Part shown: positions 35,298-46,717 of the stretch, piece by piece | Position numbering within the stretch: the stretch's first letter is position 1 | Layout: each line of letters begins with the position of its first letter | Assembly: GCA_028023455.1 (NCBI GenBank) | Contig: JAQFVV010012423.1 | Span: 932,001-996,000 of the forward strand | Source: Epiperipatus broadwayi | Taxonomy: Eukaryota > Onychophora > Udeonychophora > Euonychophora > Peripatidae | Length of the DNA stretch: 64,000 nt | Reading direction: 5' to 3' | Translations under genes and position numbers: made by a program | Notes under the pieces: generated by a model | The model's database searches: none | Told to the model about the DNA's origin: nothing | Seen by the model: the letters and a program-made list of their open reading frames with translations, nothing else

Positions 35298-35356
35298 ATC
35301 CAATCTCTCACACTGACGAAGGCCACATGCCAGAAACCAGTCTGGGGATATTGGAT
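35298..35356 (+). ncRNA. Hammerhead ribozyme, slightly altered
   Basis: CTGACGA at 35313-35319, stem II GGC-CACAT-GCC, GAAA at 35333-35336, then CCAGTC; predicted cleavage after 35342. Outer stem I ATCCAA/TTGGAT is intact. The inner stem I 5' strand is altered (tctctcaca), and stem III is no longer self-complementary. Activity uncertain. Confidence 0.75.
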
Positions 35357-35691
35357 AAGTAGGTTCTAGATGGGGATTTTATGCATAAGCCATCTGGTAT
35401 CCATTGATTACTCTGGTTGTCACAGGGTGGCACTACTGTATAGAGAGTTTTGCCTGTTTAATAACAGTCATGTGCTAGCATAAGAGATGTTGATCATGTG
35501 ATGTGTCATTTTTATTCATAATATAAATTGTTTCCTTCAATAAATTTTTCATGCATAATTTAAGAACTTAACTAATTTTATCTTATATTATTTATTAGAA
35601 AATATCTGATATTATAAATTATTGGTATAATACATCCCTTATTACTTTTCTTAATATAAAATTTATATTTATTCTTACCATTTTAATTTTA

Positions 35692-35745
35692 ACAATCAAA
35701 CATCACATGATCACTATTCTTTATGCTACTGTATGGCGAGTTTTG
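35692..35745. mobile_element. Minimal 54-bp HH-family insertion
   Basis: The perfect 13-bp repeat cattttaatttta flanks it (35679-35691 and 35746-35758). The insert is only the two family termini joined: inverted aaacatcacatgatcact ... ttatgct directly followed by forward actgtatggcgagttttg. The whole ribozyme-bearing interior is missing. Confidence 0.82.
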
Positions 35746-35758
35746 CATTTTAATTTTA

Positions 35759-36805
35759 TTTGCTGTAAAACTAAAAAGCTATTTCTTTATCACTCACTAT
35801 GCACTACACATTGACTACATCTGTTGTACTACATTATGTTATTTATTTAATATAAAATAAAATGTGTACATTTATTGATGATGTGGCATGGGTTTTAAAT
35901 GGCATGCATTATAGGTAAATATAAGTGCAGCAATTTAACTAAATCTATTAATAAATGAAATAGATAACTAAAATAAACTGAGATATTTTTTTTTTTTTTT
36001 TTATGAAGTAAATATAAAGAACAATGATTATCTTATTCACAACAAGATGATGGCTGTTTGTTCTTTTGAATTATACCAACTTCTTATATTTTGTAATAAT
36101 TTAATTATATCAATAACTGCTTTGTAAAATATATAAAATGCACCATACTTATTTAATCTATAAGATTTCAATCTAACCAGATATTTATGAAACAGTTCTA
36201 CTATCATCTCAAAAAAATTCTTTATATTACTAATAATATTCTCAATTTCTTTATTCCTTATAAATATGGAATCTTCATATCATATAAAATTATCACCATA
36301 GTTATTATCCTTGTGTCTATAACTATTTATATCTTTCACTACTATTTTATATCGGTAATTATACCTGTATCAATACTCACTATTGTCAAACTCAATAAAC
36401 CAAAATTATATAACTGGTTGAAATGATTTAATTTTTAAGTTACCATAACTATCCATGAAACATGGACCATTAGCTTTATTATCCATTACTTATAGAATGA
36501 AATGAACCAAACTTTTTCAATATATTTGATTTACTTTCAAATATTTTCTTCCAATCATGTTTTCTAATATAAGAAGCTTTTTTATCGGCAGTAAATTTAT
36601 ATTATCATCTAATAAAGTATACAAAATTATTTTATTATGACTTCATTCACTTTATTAAATCTACATTTTTCTCTCTTCATATTATTAAAATATAAATTAC
36701 TTTCTCTTTATATCTCAATATCTGACAATAATTATCTTTAATAAATAATTCATAACTAACTCTCTCACTAAGAGCTAAATATTTATTTACTAATAGAGCT
36801 ATCTT
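35759..36805. other. AT-rich; possible decayed 3' part of the coiled-coil gene
   Basis: Minus-strand frames at about 36520-36600 give FTADKKASYIRKHDWKKIFE with stops around it, which may be further decayed coding sequence. The plus-strand open frame at 36187-36426 has no recognised domain. Confidence 0.35.
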
Positions 36806-37658
36806 CTACACTACCACTGCTATTTTTACTAACTTCTTTAGTTCTTCTAATTCAACTTTAGATTCATCTTTTAATTTATTGAGATCAGTTTTTAACATAC
36901 TAAACTTATCTGAATCAATTTTTATTTCCACTTTAAATTCATCCAATTCAGTACCTGAATCATTTTCAGATTTCTCGTTGCCTTGATTAAAGATTGCATC
37001 AAATTTGCTCATCGATTCATTACTTAGGGCCATTTTGTTAGCCATATATGCCTCAAATTTAACTAGCAATGCATCCACCTTAGTATCTAACCTATTAAAA
37101 GAACCATTTGATCTATTATATCAGCTCTTATTTCAATTTTGACTTGATTTAACTTAGCATCAGAATCTGTTTTATATGTAATGACTTTAGCATCTAATTT
37201 AGCATCTACTTTAGTTTTATATTTTTTTAAATCAGCCTACATCTAGCATATGAATCTTCAGTAAATCCAGCTATTAATCAATCAATTTTGGTATTTCTAT
37301 AAGCTGTATTATTATCAAATTTAGCTATAGATTCACCCATTTTAGCTTGTAATTGATCAAATCTAGTATCAGAATCTATTTTACAAGCATCAAATTTCAT
37401 ATTAAACTTATCTTTCATTCATCAAAATCAGCTTTAGATTCATTAACTTTGTCATCTGAATCAGTTTTAGATTCATTAAGCCTAGCATTGTGCATAGCAT
37501 CTGAATCAGCTTTTAATTCCTCAAATCTGGTATTTCTGTGAGTCATATAATCATCAAATTTCCTATCATATTTAGCATTTAATTTTTTCTACATCTATTG
37601 CATGAAATCTCAATCTAAAATCCATTTTCAGAACTGCCCCAATGTTAGTATTATCCAT
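36806..37658 (-). pseudogene. Broken coiled-coil protein gene, family unknown
   Basis: A putative ATG at 37658 begins MDNTNIGAVLKMDFRLRF. Frame changes and stops then break the reading several times, yet each segment continues the same composition: charged, D/K/E/N-rich repeats such as KFDDYMTHRNTRFEELKADSD, RLNESKTDSDDKVNESKAD, KFDACKIDSDTRFDQLQAK, KVDAKLDAKVITYKTDSDA. The last 90 codons (37078-36806) are open and read KFEAYMANKMALSNESMSKF, ending LEELKKLVKIAVVV. The periodicity suggests a long coiled coil built from units of about 25-35 residues. I do not recognise the family. It could be a dead host gene, a retroelement ORF1 or an integrated foreign gene. At least four disruptions would be needed to explain the present sequence. 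Confidence 0.5.
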
Positions 37659-40345
37659 TATAATTGATCTATTTTAACTAAAAAACAATAAAACCTTAAT
37701 AACAATTATAACATCTAAATAATCAAATTTATAAAATATCTATAAACATTATCATTGCCAAATATTTATATCATATTATTAGCATCCTCTTGACTGTCCT
37801 AAATAAAATATCATTTCATAAAACTCATGAACCAACTTAACTAGTATTACTTATTAATATAATTTATTAATAGGAGTACTTTATATTTTTAAAATATATT
37901 AAATGTTAAACACTTTATACTGTAGTTAAAACTCCAAGATGATATTTAAATTTAAGTCAACTTATTATTATAGGGATTCCAAAAATCACCATCATCTAAA
38001 GATCACATCAAAATAAGCAAAAGTTTCAACCAAATTAAAACACACATAGTAATTTACAATTTTAATATTTAATTTACTAACACATTGCAAAGCAGTTTAT
38101 AATTATAAAATTTTTTATATTATCAAGCCACTCGTTCAAACTAAATATTATTGAGACATGCATTAAGTATGTTCTTGGGCCAATATGTCATGTAACTTAT
38201 TATTATTATTGGTCATATACTGTTAACACCAAATTGCAAGTAATGAAATGATGATAGAGAAGTTATGTAATAATCAAGCAAACATCATTATTTGTCCATC
38301 CCATTTTAAAGTAAATGTTTTTGATATTCAGTAAGATTTATCTTAATTTATTGATCTCCCAACTCTCCTTGATGTGGGCCCAGAATATCTCCATTTAAAT
38401 TCTTTAATTTTTACATTAATATCAGTGACACCATTCTGGACTTAATTCCATTAATTTCTTTATATATACCTTTTTGTTATTTTAAATATATTTTATTTTA
38501 ATCTTTTTATATAAATTGATATTTTTCATTTATTTTAGAATTCAAAAATAATATCTCATAACCATAAGTCAAACAGGCACCTCATAATGATTAAAATTTT
38601 TTTATTTACATCTTTAAATGTTTTAAAACTCACTAAGTTTACTTTGGAAAAAAAATCATTTTTTGTTTATTAGTTTTATATAAGTTTATTGATAAATAGG
38701 CATTTGTAAATTTTTGTTAATAATTTTAATGTCTGTTCAATTTTCTGAATTTTTAAAATTGTTAATCAGAGGCATATTTATATGTAATGAAAACCTTTTA
38801 AAAAATTTATGAAATCTTACTCCCTAAAAGTTCATATTCATCATAAATTTTGATGTATGTTTTTACTGCTTATAAATAATTCATTTAACAATATTAGCTT
38901 TTGAAAATTGCCTTTTTGCTTAACTGAGCAAAACATAATTTTTCTTTCAACCTATTACACAAAATTTTAGTATAACTATATAGAGAATGAATAACAAAGT
39001 AATATATCTATTAAATTGCAAATATTTTCTATACTTGTTTTTTTACATAATACCAAAATAAATGTTTTAAATTTGTTTATTGAACATATTTTTTTTTAAT
39101 TATCTTGTAATTAAAAGTGATAACATTATTATCAATTCTTAGTCACAATTATTAGTTATCTAATCATTTTCATTTCTATCAATAATTTTTCTATATTTTT
39201 TTAGCTTATTTATAAATGTAAACTTTTATTCAGTATTTGGTACTGGTTTAGTATGTTGTCATTTATCGTTTGGTTTGTTAGTGGGAGTTTTGGGCAGTTC
39301 TTAGAATTCAAAATGGTTGTGAGTGTATACTAGATCAGTACCCTATATTTTTACAATAATTATTTTTTACGTTTTAAATAGATACTTATAAATTGACTGA
39401 ATTGTTTAATCCAGGATCACTACTATATCTGAAACTTTTTTAATCTGAAATTATAAAGCATAAAAATAGGCTATTCTTTTACAACTCAGTTAAACTTTGC
39501 AAATAATAATCATGAAAACATTAGAACAAGCCTGATGCTTAAAATAATCTCTATGTTCACATTTTCCCACAATTCATTGCAAATTTTATTTTTTGTATTC
39601 ACGGAATTTTTATTTTTCTGTATATATAAAGTATAAATACAAAGAAAAGAAAATGTATGCTATAATTAATAAGTTTGTAAGAAACACAACCCTTTTAATT
39701 TTAGGGGTGTTTTTTTTTTTAGGATTTTTATATTACTGACTATTGATTTACATTTATTTTATTTTTGAGTTGACAAACAAATTCAAAGTTATCTATATTT
39801 TTTTATTCTGTTGCTATTTTTTTTATCGTATCTTTTTTTTTTTAAAACTTTATTTAAAATTATAACTTACCATGCAGTAGATTTACAAGTACTTTTTAAG
39901 CACATGGTTTTGATAGAAATATCTTGGGAAAATGTTGAACTTTATTCTAAAAAGATTTTTAGAATGAAGTACAATGCTTCAAAAATAAGATAATAATAAA
40001 TTTTTATATTAAATACTTTAACTCGATAAAGGTTAAGACTATGAATGAAAACACTTATTTAAAAAAAAAAGAAAGTTAAAAAAGGGCAAATTTAAATCCT
40101 GGATAATAAAGTAGCTGATAGTTTTAACTAAAAAGGTTAAAAATATATATTATAATATACAAAAGAATTGGTTTTTAAATTAAAACTTCCATCTTATTTT
40201 TGGAATCGTAAAATACAGAACAAAGTCAATTGTTTAGGACCATCCATTTGATTACATTCACTATAATGGACACACGCATGTATAGATATCACTTTAATTG
40301 TTTGTAAGGCAAGAACAAAGATTATATATGTTTTTTTTTATTATC
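37659..40345. other. AT-rich, no gene recognised
   Basis: Nothing supported. Short open frames lack domains. Confidence 0.45.
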
Positions 40346-40358
40346 ACATGCACATTTT

Positions 40359-40452
40359 TTTTTATATATGTCAAAGCGTTGACCGGGAAGCGAACCCGGG
40401 CTAGCTGCTTGGAAGGCAGCTATGCTAACCACTAGGCCACCAACGCCTTATT
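40359..40452 (-). mobile_element. Retroposed tRNA-Gly SINE with 13-bp duplication
   Basis: On the minus strand a complete tRNA-Gly-like sequence is followed by a short tail (tttgacatatat) and an A-tract. The perfect 13-bp repeat acatgcacatttt flanks the unit (40346-40358 and 40453-40465). The tail matches the S1 3' piece (atgacacatg), tying the S1 family to a tRNA-Gly ancestor. Confidence 0.87.
40376..40446 (-). tRNA. tRNA-Gly(UCC)-like sequence
   Basis: 71 nt. Acceptor strands GCGTTGG and TCAACGC pair (one G-U). D-arm region GCCTAGTGGTTAGC, anticodon stem GCTGC/GCAGC around CTTCCAA (anticodon TCC), T arm CCGGGTTCGCTTCCCGG. It closely follows the animal tRNA-Gly(UCC) pattern and should fold as a cloverleaf. 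Because it sits inside a retroposed unit with a tail and target duplication, I read it as the head of a SINE rather than an ancestral tRNA locus, though it may be transcribed by RNA polymerase III from its own A and B boxes. Confidence 0.8.
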
Positions 40453-40465
40453 ACATGCACATTTT

Positions 40466-41811
40466 GTTATAAAAATTAAACCTAGATTTTAATTCATTAG
40501 CTCAATCAATATTTTTACTTTATATAATAAATAGCCACACGTGGTGTAGAATACGCAATCCAAACATTAAAATAGTAAAACCGCATGATCAAAAAGAGAA
40601 TAGAGATTTTTTTTACTGTTTATAGTTAACATTTACACATTAGCATATACATTTGTAGTATATTATTATATGCTATTTTATATTTAGGTTTATGAAATAA
40701 TGAATGACTACCTTCCGATTTTGTGACTTTTTCTGTCACATTTATAGATGTATGGTATGAATAAAACAATGTTTACATTATTTATGCTCACATATATATT
40801 ATAATTATACTGATGGTAATATTAAAGATTCTATCAAAATCTATAACATAAATATGAGCTGTATAAAAACATTAAGCAAAAATTTAAAAAATATAATTGG
40901 ATAGTGTATTGCTCAAAAGTTCATAAAATAATTGAGCACCTAAAGTGACATAGTTGTAGCCATAACCCATGGAGTTTGGACTTCAAAATTCATTATTCTA
41001 TCATAACTCTAAACAACACAGAACATGGCTTTTTTTTTTAAATCAAAGTAATGTAATGTATGTGTTAAAATTCACATATTCACTTACACTATAAATAATT
41101 TAATAAAATTGTTTCTATTTTTAACCATATCTTGTAATAAATAATAATAATTTTATTACTTCCTACTTTCTAATGAATTCTGTTATGATTTGATTTTGTA
41201 TCCATATATTTACTTATCAAATCTCAGACTACTTCACTAACTATCAAAATAAAAAAAATTGCATGTTATTACTGACAAAATATTTGTTACAATTAGAACA
41301 ACTCCTAAACTTAAGTGATTGAAACATATTCAATATAATAATATTAATTGTTTAAAAGTTTTATTATATGTTTTCATTACTGTGTTTAAATATATAAAAT
41401 GTTTACATTTGTCATATGGATCATATGAGATTGTATTATCTATCTTTTAACTACTGAAAATTATTTAATCATAATAAAAAAATATTTTCCCATACACTTG
41501 ACTCTTAATCTGATTTGGTTTATATATATATATATATTAAAAAACTGTTAGAAAATAATTATTGCATTAATCTTTATATAATTAATACATCTGTTATCAT
41601 CACAGGCTAGAATGTGAATACATTTTAAGCAGCCAACTTGTACTCAATCGAACCATTCATTTGTTGATCAGAAAATGGATATTCAGATATTTTTAAACAA
41701 TCTAAAAGTTAACAATAGACTTTATTTCTGTAGAAATACAGCATCTTTATCATGCATAGCAAAGACCACTGCATGTTAGAAGCATTTTTTCTGTTTTGTA
41801 GTCAGTATAGC
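40466..41811. other. AT-rich, no gene recognised
   Basis: Includes a (TA)n run at about 41521-41538. No coding similarity. Confidence 0.45.
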
Positions 41812-41864
41812 CCCATCATTCTGCAGTGAATTGATAATGGATGAAAATGATGATGATGATGATG
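41812..41864 (+). mobile_element. RTE 3' stub, severely 5' truncated
   Basis: ctgcagtgaattgataatgg atgaaaatgatgatg matches the 3' end of the 1-4 kb RTE (ctgcagtggattgataatgg ttgataatgatgatg) and ends in six GAT units. Only about 50 bp of the element are present. No clear target duplication. Confidence 0.8.
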
Positions 41865-42600
41865 TAGCATGATTCATTTCTTGGGCCATGTTAATGTTCA
41901 GAGTTTGAATTTAGACCAAATTTAAAACTTAAAAATTTTCCAGAACACAAGTTGTTTAATTTATTTTTTTAAATTGATAGCCAACCTAGTTAGCCATTCA
42001 ATATTCATTAGTAAATGGATATTTAAATTTTATTAGCTAAAAAATAACTAATTTAGTCAGATACCTTTTAGTGCAATAGCTATAATAATAAAATATATGA
42101 TCTTTATATAATGTAGTCTTAACTAATGATGATGGAAGTACTTTAGTGTTGTAAATGTGGATCAATGGTTACCTTTACCCAGTTATTTTTAGATACAGGA
42201 TATAAAGAAATAATTAGTTTTCTGAGTATTATTTTTCTCTTTCACTATAGAAAAATATAGAAGAAATATATTTGCAATGCAATGATTATTAAAAGCTCTA
42301 TTTTCCTATTATGTATATATTGAATAGTACATTTAAAAATAGGTTAAAATAAAGAGTTTGCCAAAGCTAATATTCTTTTTAAACAATAGAAAATGCTCTG
42401 AAGAAGATTGTCACACAATTGAAACTATTTGTTAAAGTTTGTAATAATAAAACATTGTAATTACATTATATAAAATGTATAGGAGTATATTTGTATTGTT
42501 TATTTACGTCAATGACTTTTTCACATAACATTTTTTTTTCTGCAATCTATCAAACTCATAATATAATAACAAGGCCAAAGAATATTCATAAAATAAAAAT
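41865..42600. other. AT-rich, possible old SINE tail
   Basis: 41965-42010 (aattgatagccaacctagttagccattcaat) resembles 56553-56586 (cagataacccatagccaatttagttattca). It may be the 3' half of an old SINE. Otherwise nothing. Confidence 0.4.
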
Positions 42601-42601
42601 A

Positions 42602-43236
42602 CACCTAAACCTCACTTAGCGATGGCTACTTAGCGATATTTCACTACAGCGATCATCATCAATTTGTACCCACTAGTTCGATTTACAGTCAATTATTCAC
42701 TATAACAATTGAGAAAAATTTTTTTTAAAATTTTTTATGGCAGCCATCTTGAATTTTGCATCACTGATGACAATGTATAAATATGGTACAGTACAACTAA
42801 AATATCACCATCAGAAACTTTTAGGAAAACACTGAATATGAATATTAAACTGCATGTGGGTGTTCCTTAATTACTGTATATTATTTTTAGAAAACCTGGT
42901 TAATTATGTAAAAATAGTTATTGATATTGTAACTTCATTAAAAATGTTGTTTACACCCATATAGTTTCAAATCAAAAGAAAAACAACATTTTAAAATGTG
43001 AATGTTGAATTAAAAAAAAGTTTAAAAAGAAAAACAGATTGCATTAAAATAAGTGTTAATGAATAATTTTTTAAATATGTATTTTATTCCTAAGTTAGTG
43101 TAATTTTTTAGCTTTGGAACTAACCAATTTTTTTTCACCATAAACTCCCATTATAAATACGTATTCTGTATACAATATTCTTGCTTAACTATGAGTTTTG
43201 GAGAACCAATTGCCATTGCTAAGGGAGGTAAAGGTG
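42602..43236. mobile_element. pogo/Tigger-like MITE
   Basis: The left end cacctaaacctcacttagcg and the right end (whose complement reads cacctttacctcccttagca) form inverted termini of about 25 bp with four mismatches. A TA dinucleotide flanks both sides (42600-42601, 43237-43238). The internal motif cttagcgatatttcactaca next to the left end is the kind of subterminal repeat seen in pogo/Tigger elements of the Tc1/mariner superfamily. No transposase frame is present in 635 bp, so it is non-autonomous. Confidence 0.75.
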
Positions 43237-43238
43237 TA

Positions 43239-45677
43239 TGCCATGTCACACATCATTATTATTGTTGTTATTATTATTAACAAGTAAAGTCAAATCAACA
43301 TCGATTTCTGGTGTTCATATAAGTAGCATTCTAACCACTTATATTTTAAATATAGCTTAAGAAAATAGTTATAATTGCTTTTTAACATGTAGTTTGAAAT
43401 CCTATTTTTTGCTATTAATGCAACTATAATATATTATCATTAACATCATTCTATATTGTTCCTGTATAATTATAATATCAGAAATAAAAATAAATAAATA
43501 AAATAACTAGAAGAAGTAAGGCAAAATGAATATAAAAAAGATAAATAAAAGCAGATAACAAAACTAATGAACAATTAATTGGTTACATATCTGAGCTATT
43601 TTGACTCAAATATTTCTTGATATCTATACTTTTCAAAGCAATAGTAATAATATACTTTGATAGTCTAATTCTACATCTATCTATATTATTATAAAGAATT
43701 GATAATAGCCATATAAAAATGCCTAACAAACCTCTAGTCCTATTTCTGGATATTGGTCTCTATTAATGAAAAGTATTGGAATGCTTATATCTGTATAGAA
43801 GTCAAACATTCCTTATATGACCATTGATTACTCATACTTATTTAGATGGTTCTATGGTAGAGTGAATAACTGCTATTGTGTATGTTAGATGTAAGTTGGA
43901 AAATATGTTCTGTTTTTGTTACAAATATACACTTACGGTTGGTTTATTAGTTATTGAATTAAGTGATTAACTTAACTATATGTATTGAGTTTATTTTAAA
44001 TATCAAACGAAAAAATGAGGATACTTTTTAATTATTAGAAAAACTGTTTTTCCTATGATGCATATTTCATTGGTGTGGACGAATATTAACTTATATTTAA
44101 TTTTTATTCTGCAATGGGGTTTAAAATCTCTCTCTGTATAGATGCCTCTGATTTTCCATGGATATAAAAGTGGGTCAATAAAGAATGATAAAATATGTGT
44201 TGATGCTTTTGAACTGATGACTTAAAAATAATAATATAGCACGGAAAACAAACAAATTAAATTTATTCAGATTTGATTTGAGTTCACAACAGCACAAATG
44301 ATATGGTTATAATTGTTCTACAAGGTGATAATTAATTTATTAGAAAAGGATAACTTGTGGAGAAATAAAAGAACAAATATTATTACTAATCGATGGACTT
44401 CACCATCCCAATAACAAATGTATCTTTGATTGCCCTAAAAACTATATAAATAAGGATTTATATGATCGACAAACGTTGGCGTCAACTCGATGGTCTATAA
44501 TAATAAAATAATTTGCTCCATAAATCCAACTAACTACTTTTAATTTCTTATTTTATTTTTAATTTTTTAAATTTTAGCACAAGTTATTTTTATTAATTAT
44601 AATCAAATGCTTAATGGTTCGAGAGTTTCTAATAAATGCGATCACCGGAAGTTACTGAGTAAGAGTCGTGATCCATGCCCCTTGAGCTTGGAAGCCCATC
44701 ATTCTATTACTATATTAAATCACACAGGGCATTAATTTCATTTTTGGACACATCAGTGCAGGTATATTTATAGAAAATAGTTTTTATTTTAAACTTAAAA
44801 ATCTTAAAATATAAAAACTTAATCTTTTAATACCCGCCTATATAATTCTGTTTTTGTAATAATAACAAAAAGCATTTTTAACTTTAAAATAAAAGTGACA
44901 TGCCATTTGTACACGTTGACAATTGAGATGTTTATACAAATAAAAATGTTTATAAAGTTCTTTGAAATGAAATAGGATCCAAACTCATATTTCATGACTG
45001 TATTCAGCTCCGTCTTTAAAGAAAAATATTGTTTATGTAAGCGATGCTTTTCGCCAGCAGTGATTAATGATAGCAAATGGTAAGAGTGTTAACAGTTCAC
45101 TTTCATTAAAAGAAAGCTGGCACAAACGAAACTGCTAAATCTCTTTTGTAAATATTTTTTATGCTCATCAGTAATTTTCCACTACTTTATTATTCACATG
45201 TGCAAGATAAAAAATTGATTCAGTTTTTTTTTTTTTATAAGCTGTTTAAACATTGACTTATAAAAATGATTACTTTTAAATTGAATAAAAATAATTAATT
45301 TTCAACATTAATATATAGATTGAATGTACTTATAAATCTTTTAAGATTTATAAATAATGATCTCATTAACGGAAAAGACCGTCATTCTAAGTATTGATAA
45401 TAAGAAATAAATTGGGTAAGGGAATGATAAGTTATAACAAACTATCGCAGACAATGCTAAAGTGCCAAGAGAAATATTAATCCCACGCCTATTGTCTAAT
45501 TAACTTTACCTAATTTTGCACATTTGATTCATGCTATTCTCTCTCTCTTTTTACCCACATTACTATTATTACAAATCAAAGCCACCAGCACCAAAAACTT
45601 TTCTATCAATCTAATCACCTCAATAAAGTGATTATAGTAATAGTTTAGTCTGTTTTTTGAGAAAAAACAACTTATAC
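43239..45677. other. AT-rich, no gene recognised
   Basis: A mixed-composition patch at about 44625-44705 (ataaatgcgatcaccggaag ... ccccttgagcttggaagccc) is unassigned. Otherwise nothing. Confidence 0.4.
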
Positions 45678-45690
45678 AAATAAGCTATAA

Positions 45691-46329
45691 ATTATTATGA
45701 TCGGAAGTCGAACTCCGATAATGCGCTATTTAAATATTATAAATCTCTGCGCATTCACACATCAGTAAGAGTTTAAAAACTTAAGTGAATCACTGAAATT
45801 TAGAGTGCATTTCTATAAATACACAAACTTTCACTGACCAAATCAGGGCTTGAGGCTATTGTGTTCCTGATGTTATAATCAAATTTTGAACTGTACAAAT
45901 CTTTTTAACTTATCGCAGGAGAAAGACATAGCGCATTATCAGAGTTGGACTTTCAAGATCATAATAATTTCAAGATTTTCAGCACTTTATAATAATAAAT
46001 TTACATTTATAAGTCGTGTTTATCTGATTGTGGGTGATTAAAAATGAGACACTATCATTCTCCTGCGATAGGTTAAATAGATTTGTACAATTCAAAATTT
46101 GATTATAACATCAGGCACACAATAGACTCAAGCCCTGATTTGGTCAGTGAAAGTTGGTGTATTTATAGAAATGCACTCTAAACTTAAGGGATTCACTTTA
46201 GTTTTTTAAACTCTTACTGATGTGTGAGTGCGCTGAGATTTATAATATTTAAAGCAATAGCGCATTATCGGAGTTCAACTTCCGATCATAATAATTTCAA
46301 GATTTTCAGTAATTTATAATAATAGATTT
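45691..46329. mobile_element. Foldback retroposon-like element, long inverted arms
   Basis: Two arms of about 240 bp (45691-45930 and about 46055-46294) are inverted copies of each other. The 13-bp perfect repeat aaataagctataa flanks the element (45678-45690 and 46330-46342). The right side carries an extra 35-bp AT-rich tail outside the inverted arm (ttcaagattttcagtaattt...). The spacer contains a second direct copy of the right terminus plus tail (about 45930-46005). The arm tip cggagttcgacttccgat could be a tRNA T arm, and TGCGC/GCGCA flank an anticodon-like region, so the arm may derive from a tRNA-headed SINE. No ORF. Confidence 0.85.
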
Positions 46330-46342
46330 AAATAAGCTATAA

Positions 46343-46717
46343 CTGTATTTTTTATTAAGTAACCATTAATAAAAACATATTTAATTAAATAATGGTACTA
46401 CATTTCAAGTTATCACAGTTTATCAGTTCATGTTTATAATTCATATTATTCACTTACATAGTTCTGGAAAATAAATTCAATTTATTAAAACAATCAAATA
46501 GTTTATTGTGGAGGTGGGGGTTTCATAAAAAGTTTGAGATCAAAAGTGACCAAATTGAGACTATGATCCATGAATCTTGTGGCTTTAGCGTTTGCTATTT
46601 TTGTTCTGCATTGAACCTTGCAGAGATTCAAATTTATTTAAATAATTTTCCTAAATATATTATTTTTAAAAAATATGATTATTAAATTCAAATTAATGCT
46701 GGATAATCATATAATAT
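46343..46717. other. No recognised feature
   Basis: AT-rich with a small G-rich patch (gtggaggtgggggtttcata, 46508-46527). No reverse transcriptase N-terminal similarity could be read here. Confidence 0.45.

Larger units (their letters stand above)
35058..35506. mobile_element. HH-family element with two opposed ribozymes
   Basis: The perfect 14-bp repeat catttttattcata flanks it (35044-35057 and 35507-35520), fixing the ends. The left part is the unit in reverse (acactctccatac ... ribozyme ... tgcaaccctcgagcagccac ... actacaaaactatgg), with a forward part from about 35288 (ctctcagatccaa ... ribozyme ... ggcactactgtatagagag ... gatcatgtgatg). The two ribozymes point away from each other. This is the clearest evidence in the window that a head-to-head copy inserted as one piece. 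Confidence 0.9.

Noticed and set aside
4723-35758. Interpretation of the HH family as a classical DNA foldback transposon
   Set aside because: Duplication lengths vary from 8 to 15 bp, the two ends of each copy are not each other's inverse over the same length, and the unit holds a ribozyme; a retroposon explanation fits better.
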